From JBEKIK01 sp050013075 (GTDB taxonomy: Bacteria; Planctomycetota; Planctomycetia; Pirellulales; Thermoguttaceae): a DNA stretch of 64,000 bases. The translations under genes and the position numbers were made by a program. Positions 23,422-31,168 of this stretch are shown in pieces; position 1 is the stretch's first letter, and each line of letters opens with the position of its first letter. The DNA lies in NCBI GenBank assembly GCA_050013075.1, contig JBEKFZ010000012.1:1-64000 (forward strand), in the 5' to 3' direction. The notes beneath the pieces were generated by a model that saw only the letters and a program-made list of their open reading frames with translations, was not told where the DNA came from and ran no database searches.

Positions 23422-24105
23422 ATGCCTGCATTGATTGTCGATAACGTTACCAAGCAGTATCCCACCCGCGGCGAACCGCTGGAGGTGTTGCGCGGGATTT
23501 CATTGGAGTTGGACACGGGGCGGAACGCGGCGATAGTCGGGCCCAGCGGTTCGGGCAAAAGCACACTTTTGAGCATCATCGGCTCGTTGGAAAAGCCCAG
23601 CGGCGGCCGGGTCGTACTGGACGGTCAAGACCCGGCCGTGCTCGACGAACCGTCGTTGGCCGAGTTTCGCAATCGGCGGATCGGTTTTGTTTTTCAGGAT
23701 CATTACCTGTTGCCGCAATGCTCCGTGCTGGAAAATGTATTGGTGCCCACGGTTGCCGGCGGAAAGACGACTCAGGAGGACGTGGATCGGGCCCGATCGC
23801 TTGTAGATCGCGTGGGATTGTCGGATCGGTTGGAGCATCGGCCGGCCGAACTATCCGGCGGCGAACGGCAACGGGCGGCCATTGCCCGGGCGCTTGTAAA
23901 CCGACCGTCGCTGCTTCTGGCCGACGAGCCCACCGGCAATCTGGACCGCACTAGCGCGGATCGGATCGGCCGGTTGCTTATGGAACTGCAACACCAGGAG
24001 CAAATGATGCTGATCGTGGTCACTCACAGCGAACGTCTCGCGGGCCTGATGAGCCGGCAATTTGAATTGGATGAAGGAAAATTGAAGGAAATCCAAGCGG
24101 AGTAA
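23422..24105 (+). CDS. LolD/MacB-type ABC transporter ATPase
   Basis: A 227-residue ATP-binding subunit. Walker A GPSGSGKST (residues about 39-47), Q-loop FVFQDHYLLPQ, signature LSGGERQRAAIARAL, Walker B LLLADEPTGNLD and the switch His in VVTHS are all present. The family partners FtsX-type permeases and moves lipoproteins, lipids or peptides across or out of the inner membrane. No permease is adjacent; the large permease at 2164-5631 is a possible partner, since only ispH and the hpn-glycosyltransferase block lay between them before the element inserted. Confidence 0.92.
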   Translation: MPALIVDNVTKQYPTRGEPLEVLRGISLELDTGRNAAIVGPSGSGKSTLLSIIGSLEKPSGGRVVLDGQDPAVLDEPSLAEFRNRRIGFVFQDHYLLPQCSVLENVLVPTVAGGKTTQEDVDRARSLVDRVGLSDRLEHRPAELSGGERQRAAIARALVNRPSLLLADEPTGNLDRTSADRIGRLLMELQHQEQMMLIVVTHSERLAGLMSRQFELDEGKLKEIQAE

Positions 24106-24272
24106 TAATATAGCGCAAAAAACCACCAGCACTCTTGTAAATAGGTGGATTTGTAATTGGCGACAGAGCATGTATACTTAATCATTCCCAGTAAAAGTGG
24201 GCAGTAGAGTGGGCAGTGAACTGCCCACCCCACTGAACTCTGAATCCTGAACTCTTAACCCCGACCTCTGAC

Positions 24273-25100
24273 ATGCGTCCCATTCGAACGGTATCTGTTT
24301 TTCCCACTTTGTTGACATTGGGGAACCTGTATTGCGGGTTCTTTGCGATAGTTGTCGCGGCACGTGTGGATAAGCCGGACCTGATTGATTGGAACGCTTG
24401 GAAATTCGAGGACACGACGAATGTGATGATAAGCGGATGGCTGATCTTTCTGGCTATGATTTTCGACGGTCTGGACGGGTATGTCGCCCGACTGGCGCGG
24501 ACGGCCAGCGATTTCGGCGCTCAATTGGACAGTCTTTGCGACGTGATCACATTTGGGGTGGCGCCGGGTTTTTTGTTGGTGAAGATGTGTCCGCGATTTA
24601 CATACCTGCACAGTCAGGCGGTCTGGGTGATTGCCGCTTCTTATGCCGCCTGCGCCGCGTTGAGGTTGGCGCGGTTCAACGTCGAAACCGACGACGACGA
24701 CGAGCACTTACGTTTTAACGGACTGCCAAGTCCGGCCGCGGCAGCGGCGATCGCGGGTTTTGCAATCATGTTTTACACCCTGCGCGACGTAACCAATCCT
24801 TTGAAATACGCCCATGAAATCGACACAATACTGCAAAACATTTTACCATTTTACGGAGTTTTGCTGGCGTTGCTGATGGTTTCGCGGGTTCCCTATCCGC
24901 ACCTGGTAAACCAGGTATTTCGCGGCCAGCGGAGTTTTGGACACGTTGTCGGAGTGATCTTCGCCTTCGTGGCCATCATGGTGATTCGCAACTATTCCAT
25001 ACCGATCATTTTCTGCGTTTTTGTCTTTTATGGTCCGGTACGAATGGCCTGGGGAAAAATAATGCACCGTCGCCAAGAGGAAGAAGAATCGCTTTTTTAA
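24273..25100 (+). CDS. pssA: CDP-diacylglycerol-serine O-phosphatidyltransferase
   Basis: A 275-residue integral membrane enzyme that makes phosphatidylserine, precursor of phosphatidylethanolamine. The CDP-alcohol phosphotransferase signature is complete, in two adjacent pieces: DGLDGYVARLA and SDFGAQLDSLCD. About six to eight hydrophobic segments follow. The N-terminus MRPIRTVSVFPTLLTLGNLY is typical of PssA, supporting the start. It is 167 bases after the ABC ATPase and precedes ribE; the gap holds a GTGGGCAGT heptamer-like array. Confidence 0.93.
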   Translation: MRPIRTVSVFPTLLTLGNLYCGFFAIVVAARVDKPDLIDWNAWKFEDTTNVMISGWLIFLAMIFDGLDGYVARLARTASDFGAQLDSLCDVITFGVAPGFLLVKMCPRFTYLHSQAVWVIAASYAACAALRLARFNVETDDDDEHLRFNGLPSPAAAAAIAGFAIMFYTLRDVTNPLKYAHEIDTILQNILPFYGVLLALLMVSRVPYPHLVNQVFRGQRSFGHVVGVIFAFVAIMVIRNYSIPIIFCVFVFYGPVRMAWGKIMHRRQEEEESLF

Positions 25101-25257
25101 AGGATGAGGGCTGAAGGATGAAGGATGAAAAATGCCAATTATCTTATGAAACCGCTTGCGGTTTCGCGCCGGATACTGAAAACTGATTGCAGTGACTTAT
25201 TAATCCGTAACCTTCATTCCTTCGTGATTAGAAATTGAACTTTTCAAAGGTTTATCC

Positions 25258-25860
25258 ATGTTTTCGGGAATTGTCGAAGCCTTGGGAACCGTGGCCGAAT
25301 TGCGCATGGAGCCGCCGGGCTGCCGAATTATCGTTCGCGAGGCAAAGATCGCCGCCGAAACCAAGCTGTCCGACAGCATTTGCGTAAACGGATGCTGCCT
25401 GACCGTAGTCGAGCAAAACGGCGACACGTTTGGATTTCAAGCCGGGCCGGAAACCCTCGCCCGGACCAACCTCGGCGAGCTACAGCCGGGCAACCGCGTC
25501 AATCTGGAACGCGCCCTGACCGTGGGCGGTCGATTTGGCGGACATTTTGTCTCCGGACACATCGACGGCACGGGCACGCTCGTCGAACGCATCGATCAAG
25601 GCGATTGGTCGACGTTCTGGTTTTCCGTGCAGCGGAGCCTGGCCGTGCAAATGGCCTCCAAAGGATCGATTGCCGTGGACGGCGTGAGCCTGACGATCGT
25701 CGACAGCCGCAAGGATCGCTTCAGTGTGGCGCTTATTCCTTACACTTTGACCGTTACCACGCTGGGACCATTGACCGTCGGCGGCAAAGTCAACCTCGAG
25801 ACCGATATCCTGGCGAAATACGTCCAACGGCTTTTCGAGGCGCATAATTGGGGGTTGTAA
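25258..25860 (+). CDS. ribE: Riboflavin synthase alpha subunit
   Basis: A 200-residue enzyme that dismutates two 6,7-dimethyl-8-ribityllumazines to riboflavin. Two homologous lumazine-binding halves are visible. The first starts MFSGIVEALG with ICVNGCCLTVVE; the second has GHFVSGHIDGTG, IAVDGVSLTIVD and a C-terminal helix KYVQRLF. Length and motifs are standard. No other riboflavin gene is nearby and no FMN riboswitch was seen upstream. The gap before it holds a REP-like palindrome. Confidence 0.95.
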   Translation: MFSGIVEALGTVAELRMEPPGCRIIVREAKIAAETKLSDSICVNGCCLTVVEQNGDTFGFQAGPETLARTNLGELQPGNRVNLERALTVGGRFGGHFVSGHIDGTGTLVERIDQGDWSTFWFSVQRSLAVQMASKGSIAVDGVSLTIVDSRKDRFSVALIPYTLTVTTLGPLTVGGKVNLETDILAKYVQRLFEAHNWGL

Positions 25861-25928
25861 GTTATTAGTGGGCAGTGGGCAGTCACCCAGAGGGTACCCC
25901 GTGCGAAACCGCAAGCGGTTTCATTCGG

Positions 25929-25978
25929 CATTTGACATTTGACATTTGGCATTTTTTCATCCTTCATCCTTCATCCTT
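25929..25978. repeat. Seven-base tandem arrays CATTTGA and CATCCTT
   Basis: Three to four CATTTGA/CATTTGG units (25929-25956) run directly into three CATCCTT units (25958-25978), ending four bases before the rsmA start codon. Confidence 0.85.
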
Positions 25979-25982
25979 ATTT

Positions 25983-26894
25983 ATGTCTGGCGATTCGACA
26001 TCCAAGCAGACTTTGTCCTTTTTGAAGCGGCGTTTCGAGGAGGCGGGCATCAGGCCGCGGACCAAGTTCGGGCAGAATTTCTTGATCGATTTGAACCTGC
26101 TGAAAATATTGGCCGATTCGGCCCAATTGACCGCGGACGACGTAGTGCTGGAGATCGGCACCGGAACCGGTTCCTTGACCGCGCTTTTGGCCGCCAAGGC
26201 GGCAGCCGTGGTTACCGTGGAGGTCGATCGGCGGATGTTCCAACTTGCCGGCGAGGAACTGTACGCCCTGGACAACGTGCTCATGCTGCAAGTCGATGCA
26301 CTTAAGAACAAAAATCGCATCAACCCGGAAGTGCTCGCGGCCGTATCGACGCATCTTGATGCGGCGCCGGGGCGACGATTCAAACTGGTCGCCAATCTGC
26401 CTTATAATATCGCCACGCCCATTATCGCGAATCTATTGGCCGAGGAACGTCCGCCCGAGTCGATGACAGTGACACTCCAAAAGGAGTTGGCCCAACGGAT
26501 CACGGCCGTGCCGGGCACAAAGGATTACGGCGCTCTGAGCATCTGGATTCAAAGCCAGTGCCGCGCGGCGATATTGCGGGAGTTGCCGCCGTCGGTTTTT
26601 TGGCCCAGGCCGAAGGTCTCATCGGCCTTTGTGCGGATCGACTTGGATCGGCCCTTGCGCGATCGGATCGAAGATTTAGGTTTTTTCCACGATTTTATCC
26701 GGGCGATGTTCCAACATCGGCGAAAATTCCTGCGAACCCAGTTGTTTTTGGCCGCGGGGAATCGCTTGGATAAACCCGGCGCGGATGCAATACTTAAGCG
26801 GCTTAAACTCGATCCTTCCCTGCGGGCCGAGCGCTTGGACGTGGAAACCATGGTCGCCTTGGCCGAGGCGGTGCGTAATGCGGCGGCCATTTGA
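25983..26894 (+). CDS. rsmA: 16S rRNA adenine dimethyltransferase (RsmA/KsgA)
   Basis: A 303-residue SAM-dependent enzyme that dimethylates two adjacent adenines near the 3' end of 16S rRNA. KFGQNFLIDLNLL, the SAM motif VLEIGTGTGSLT and the catalytic NLPYNIATPI are all present. The start ATG 25983 is chosen; the longer frame to 25875 translates repeats. It is slightly longer than the E. coli enzyme. It follows ribE with a repeat-filled gap. Confidence 0.93.
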   Translation: MSGDSTSKQTLSFLKRRFEEAGIRPRTKFGQNFLIDLNLLKILADSAQLTADDVVLEIGTGTGSLTALLAAKAAAVVTVEVDRRMFQLAGEELYALDNVLMLQVDALKNKNRINPEVLAAVSTHLDAAPGRRFKLVANLPYNIATPIIANLLAEERPPESMTVTLQKELAQRITAVPGTKDYGALSIWIQSQCRAAILRELPPSVFWPRPKVSSAFVRIDLDRPLRDRIEDLGFFHDFIRAMFQHRRKFLRTQLFLAAGNRLDKPGADAILKRLKLDPSLRAERLDVETMVALAEAVRNAAAI

Positions 26895-26948
26895 CATGGC
26901 CGCACATGGTAATTAATATGAAATTGCGGCGGGGATTATTTCGAATTG

Positions 26949-27191
26949 ATGGGGGAAATGGACATGAAATTCGTCGAAATGTCGGGAAAATCGTTAATGA
27001 GCGTGCTTAGCGATGATGAACCGCACCCCAATGAACTGGCCCAGTTAGGCGTAACCGCTGAAAGCGTGGTGCGCATTAACCGCCAAGGTGACATAGAACT
27101 CCGCCGGGCCGACGGCTGGGATGTGATCGGCGGACTGCTGGGCGAATTCGAATTGCGCATCAAACGCGAAACCGGCCTGGAATGGGTGTGA
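26949..27191 (+). CDS. Small conserved-looking protein
   Basis: An 80-residue acidic protein. Possible starts are ATG 26949, 26958 and 26964; the last has GGGGGA at good spacing. The sequence (FVEMSGKSLMSVLSDDEPHP ... VVRINRQGDIELRRADGWDV) has a short beta-rich core followed by a helical tail, LGEFELRIKRETGLEWV. No family was recognised. Codon use and a clean frame between rsmA and a repeat region make it likely to be real. Confidence 0.6.
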   Translation: MGEMDMKFVEMSGKSLMSVLSDDEPHPNELAQLGVTAESVVRINRQGDIELRRADGWDVIGGLLGEFELRIKRETGLEWV

Positions 27192-27502
27192 AATCAGTTT
27201 TTGCTTGTCTGTAATCAGTTTTCAGTAGCCCATGCCCTCACCCCCGGCCCCTCTCCCAAAGGGAGAGGAGAGCAATCTGCATAACTACAATCATAATCGT
27301 GGCATTAAACATTCATGTATTCCACGATCTATGTGTCCTTTTAGATTAGAGACACGACAATTCCGCGGTAAATAAGAGTTTTTGCCTGCCATTCTTGACA
27401 TTAATGCAGGGCAGATAATAATTCAGTAAAAGACCTTGTTCGTGGACTTTCCGGAGAGAAATTGAAAACTGATCTTTGGCACTGGCTCTGATAAAGGATA
27501 CA

Positions 27503-27526
27503 CCGTCAAAAAAATTGACGGTTTTT
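27503..27526 (+). terminator. Intrinsic terminator
   Basis: CCGTCAA, five A, TTGACGG, then TTTTT. The upstream stretch 27192-27500 has a CTCTCCCAAAGGGAGAG repeat (27237-27272) and no gene, so the terminated transcript is unclear. Confidence 0.65.
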
Positions 27527-27641
27527 GCATTCGCTGTACGCCGTGCGGTGTGTGGCGCGGCGGACAAGTCGGATGCAAATACTTGCTCCCCCCCGGTAGC
27601 AGCCGCACCTTGACACGCAGTTGAGGTGCGGCGTGTTTTTT
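27524..27641 (+). ncRNA. Possible small structured RNA with terminator
   Basis: A stem TTTGCATTCG (27524-27533) with CGGATGCAAA (27570-27579) encloses GCCGTGC (27540-27546) with GCGCGGC (27555-27561). A short GCT/AGC hairpin follows, and then a terminator GCCGCACCT (27602-27610) with AGGTGCGGC (27624-27632) and a T run. No promoter was clear, and the first stem overlaps the T tract of the terminator at 27503, so alternative folds compete. It could also be a leader of the methyltransferase gene at 27733. Confidence 0.35.
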
Positions 27642-27732
27642 ATGGTGTATCAATGAAACCGCTTGCGGTTTCGCGCTGCCCGTCATTTCAACCGCTTGCC
27701 GGTGAGGGGAAGATTTACGACAATATCAGGGG

Positions 27733-30060
27733 ATGGAAACGAACAAACGTTCAGAACCGGCCGCGGGGAGCGGAAAATTGCTCTCGCCGCCTAATCTTGC
27801 CCGGGATTTCGGTCCTCGTTCGGCCATAAGCAGGCGATGTGTTGCCAAACTATGTGCAATTCTTCGGGCAGGCCATCCTGCGCCGGCCGATTGGAAACTG
27901 GGATTTGGCGGAATTTTAGGGGCCGATTGGCGGCGGTCGGCAAAGGCATTACGCACTTGCGCTCGTAAAATGGGCGTCGAGTTCCAGGAATTCAAACCTG
28001 ATGCGTTCTTGTTCGCCCTGCAAAGTTATTATGCACTCCTGGTGCAGTTGTTGGTAAGGCGATTTCCCCGGCTGGAAAGGATTGATTTTTCCGAAGGGCC
28101 GTTTTCCTGGGGCTTGTGGGCCGAGGATGCCGAACTGGCCGTGGAGTTAAGATGCTTATCGGCCGCCATGGAAAATTATTCGCCTTCCCAGGTCGAGGAA
28201 GGTGCTTCTTTAAGCGGCGATTTATTAAAGGCCTTGTATCAAGAGTTGTTTCCCCGGGCTCTTCGTCATCGACTGGGCGAATACTACACGCCCGACTGGC
28301 TTGCCAGGCACGTGCTCGATCAAGTGGGCTACGGCGGCCAAGCAGAGCAGCGAGTGCTGGATCCGGCTTGCGGGTCAGGCACTTTTCTATTGACGGCCAT
28401 CAGGCGAATTCGTGCAGCTTGGATTTCATCGCACCAGGGGAACCTGATGGATTCATCCAAGGTCGAGTTGTGCAGGCATATTCTTTCACACGTCGCGGGC
28501 ATCGACTTAAATCCATTGGCGGTAATGACCGCTCGGGCGAACTATTTAATCGCCATCCGCGACCTGCTGCCGCCGGCGGAGACAATGGAACCGTTGGAAT
28601 CCTTGGAGATTCCGATTTATCTGGGCGACTCGATCCTGAATCTTCCGCCCCATGATGCATTGGGCAAGGAACGCTTCGATGTTGTCGTGGGCAACCCGCC
28701 CTGGATCGCCTGGGACAACCTGCCGGCCGATTATCGTGAAGCCACCAAACCGCTATGGGAACATTACGGGTTGTTTTCGCTCTCGGGCAACGAGGCACGG
28801 CACGGCGGGGGCAAAAAAGACCTGTCCATGCTGATGCTCTATGCCGTTGCCGATCGGTATCTAAAATCCGGGGGCCGTTTGGGCTTTGTCATTACCCAAA
28901 CAATCTTTCAAACCAAGGGCGCCGGCGACGGGTTCCGCCGTTTTCGCCTGGGAAGCCAAGGGGAATGGCTGAAGGCCCAGCGCGTTGACGATCTTGCGGC
29001 CCTGCGGCCATTCGACGATGCCGCGAATTGGACCAGCACCGTGGTGATTGAAAAAGGCCGGCCCACGCAATATCCGGTGCCTTATTTCAAGTGGCGGGCG
29101 GTTAAAGAATCGGATCAACCAGAAAAAATAGTTCTGACCCCTTTTTTTGCGCGGCCGATTTATGCGGCAAGGCCGCAATCGCCCTGGTTTTTACTGCCGC
29201 AAGGTTCTTCGGTAAAAATGGAGGATTTGATCGGACCGTCCGACTACCGCGCACATCTAGGGGCCAATACCGGCGGGGCGAACGGGGTTTATTGGTTGGA
29301 ATTGCTCGATCGCGCCGACGGAGGCGTGCGGGTGCGAAATATTCCCCAAAAGGGCAAGACCGACTTGGATGTTGTGGAAGCGATCGTCGAGCCGGATCTG
29401 CTGTATCCTCTTTTGCGCTGGCGCGATATCGCCCGTTATGCCGCGCGGCCCAACTTATACCTTCTGCTAGCCCAGGATTGCGCCACGCGCACGGGCATTG
29501 ACGAGGCATTGATGCGGGAAAAATATCCGCGAACTTTGAAGTATCTAAGGCATTTCGAGCAATGTTTAACCGGCCGGGCGGCTTACCGGCGGTACCAAAA
29601 GGGCCGGCCGTTTTATTCGATGTATAACGTCGGTCCTTACACAACCGCGCCGATTAAAGTGGTTTGGCGGCGAATGGATCGGCGCATGAACGCGGCCGTT
29701 GTGACGCCGGTTGACGATCCGCTTTTGGGCCTCCGCCCGGTCATTCCCCAAGAGACCTGCGTGCTCGTTGCCTGCCAATCGCTTGCCGAAGCCCATTATC
29801 TTTGCGCGACGCTGAATAGTTCACTGGTGAATTATCTGGTTCAAGCCCACAGCGTACGGGGCGGCAAGGGTTTTGGCACGCCAAACATGCTGGAGTATCT
29901 AAATCTACGGCGATTCGATCCACTAAACGCAGTGCATAAGGAATTGGCAAATTGCAGCGAAGCGGCGCATCGAGAAGTTAGCCCCGATATAGAAAACCGC
30001 ATAGACCACCTGGTTGCGGAATTATATGGCTTCGCCACAAATGGGACGACAACTTTTTAG
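27733..30060 (+). CDS. N6-adenine DNA methyltransferase, Eco57I/type IIG-like, stand-alone
   Basis: A 775-residue protein. The N-terminal ~180 residues are helical and without the PD-(D/E)XK signature I would expect of a fused nuclease. The SAM motif VLDPACGSGTFLL is near residue 207 and the adenine-specific catalytic motif VVGNPPWIAWD near 320. The C-terminal half (from about 480) resembles the target-recognition region of type IIG enzymes, with LIVNYLVQA-like helices near the end (SSLVNYLVQAHSV). No restriction nuclease, specificity subunit or helicase is adjacent. It may be an orphan regulatory or protective methyltransferase or part of a split defence system. It starts at ATG 27733. Confidence 0.8.
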   Translation: METNKRSEPAAGSGKLLSPPNLARDFGPRSAISRRCVAKLCAILRAGHPAPADWKLGFGGILGADWRRSAKALRTCARKMGVEFQEFKPDAFLFALQSYYALLVQLLVRRFPRLERIDFSEGPFSWGLWAEDAELAVELRCLSAAMENYSPSQVEEGASLSGDLLKALYQELFPRALRHRLGEYYTPDWLARHVLDQVGYGGQAEQRVLDPACGSGTFLLTAIRRIRAAWISSHQGNLMDSSKVELCRHILSHVAGIDLNPLAVMTARANYLIAIRDLLPPAETMEPLESLEIPIYLGDSILNLPPHDALGKERFDVVVGNPPWIAWDNLPADYREATKPLWEHYGLFSLSGNEARHGGGKKDLSMLMLYAVADRYLKSGGRLGFVITQTIFQTKGAGDGFRRFRLGSQGEWLKAQRVDDLAALRPFDDAANWTSTVVIEKGRPTQYPVPYFKWRAVKESDQPEKIVLTPFFARPIYAARPQSPWFLLPQGSSVKMEDLIGPSDYRAHLGANTGGANGVYWLELLDRADGGVRVRNIPQKGKTDLDVVEAIVEPDLLYPLLRWRDIARYAARPNLYLLLAQDCATRTGIDEALMREKYPRTLKYLRHFEQCLTGRAAYRRYQKGRPFYSMYNVGPYTTAPIKVVWRRMDRRMNAAVVTPVDDPLLGLRPVIPQETCVLVACQSLAEAHYLCATLNSSLVNYLVQAHSVRGGKGFGTPNMLEYLNLRRFDPLNAVHKELANCSEAAHREVSPDIENRIDHLVAELYGFATNGTTTF

Positions 30061-30061
30061 A

Positions 30062-30147
30062 TGTAAAGCCGCGTCCAGATGCCGCGGGAAACAATGTGCA
30101 ACGTCATCGGTTTTTCCACAACCGCGACCACTAGTCGCGGCTTTACA
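30062..30147. repeat. Inverted repeat TGTAAAGCCGCG / CGCGGCTTTACA
   Basis: Complementary 12-base arms about 60 bases apart, just after the methyltransferase stop. It may form a terminator for the two convergent genes. Confidence 0.55.
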
Positions 30148-30173
30148 GGGAAGATCTGAATTTGAAGTATATT

Positions 30174-30827
30174 CTATGAATTTTCCACGCTGTGCGTGTG
30201 GGCATCCGGGCTGTTGAGGAATTCCAGGACCTTTGTGGCGCCTTCCCAGATTTCGTACATGAAGTGTTCTTTTAGGGCCAGGCGGATGACGCCTTTAACT
30301 TCCTTGGATAGGGTCCCATACCCGGCGATTTTGGCGCAGATGGCGTCGTCACTTTCGGCAATGGCCGGCAGTGCCCAGCGCAGGGGGAGTTTATAAGCGG
30401 TGATTCCCTGAAGTTTCATGCCTTCCGCGGGCGTTTCCATTTTCAGTTCGACGAGCACGAAATTTCCCTCGCAAGGCACTTTTTCGCGATTGCGGGAAGC
30501 GCTCACCATGCCGGCGTTTGTTTTAAGCTGCCAGCCTTTGCCGTCGTTGGCCCAGGTGGCCAGCACATGCGTGGAATCGCAGATCCAATAGCGGTTATGC
30601 CGGTTTAGTCGCTCCAAAACGTGCGATTGCAGACGCTGTTTATTGCCGACGAGTCCGAATTGGGAGGAATCGGGTTCCTCGACTGGGATTTGAGGCAGCG
30701 ATTCGACCCCATCTGGAACGGGTACAAAAATTGGTTGACCGCACTTGGGGCAGGGCTTGGTACGTCCGGCATGCTTATCCTTGGCACTGAGTTTGCTGCC
30801 ACAGCTAGGACAAACTACACGAATCAT
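30174..30827 (-). CDS. Zinc-ribbon protein of planctomycete type
   Basis: A 217-residue protein. The first 35 residues (MIRVVCPSCGSKLSAKDKHA then GRTKPCPKCGQPIFVP) form a zinc ribbon common at the N-terminus of planctomycete proteins. A Pro/Glu-rich linker follows. The rest (about 60-217) is an unrecognised globular domain with a possible beta-sandwich (YWICDSTHVLATWANDGKGW ... NFVLVELKMETPAEG). It has no membrane segment. It is convergent with the methyltransferase and isolated from other leftward genes. The 340-base gap to 31169 carries AT-rich promoter-like words (TTGACT 31120-31125, TATAAC 31142-31147) but no gene. Confidence 0.65.
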   Translation of the reverse strand: MIRVVCPSCGSKLSAKDKHAGRTKPCPKCGQPIFVPVPDGVESLPQIPVEEPDSSQFGLVGNKQRLQSHVLERLNRHNRYWICDSTHVLATWANDGKGWQLKTNAGMVSASRNREKVPCEGNFVLVELKMETPAEGMKLQGITAYKLPLRWALPAIAESDDAICAKIAGYGTLSKEVKGVIRLALKEHFMYEIWEGATKVLEFLNSPDAHTHSVENS

Positions 30828-31168
30828 GGGTATTTATTCCCCCTATGTTTCATTGGCCATAAGTGTGACAATGTAACCGACTAATAATACGTTGTCAAGA
30901 AAAAGTCGAAGAATTCCAACATCCATCAGGCCCTTCACACCTAATTTACCGATGAAACTAATAGGTAAGCTTAGCAAAGAATAACAGTATTGACCATAGG
31001 CCGCCGGGAAAAAAGGTATTGACAACCGCCTGGTATGTATCCAAAAAAGTAATGATTCTTGAGACCTTTCACCCATAAGGCGGGTTTGGTTGCGTGTTGG
31101 CGGACAAAGAAATAAAATGTTGACTTGAGATTAAACCGTTTTATAACGGATGTGGGAGTGAAATCGCC

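Noticed and set aside
27733..30060. BREX or other multi-gene defence system
   Set aside because: Only the methyltransferase is present. Flanking genes are a zinc-ribbon protein and rsmA, with no helicase, phosphatase or nuclease.
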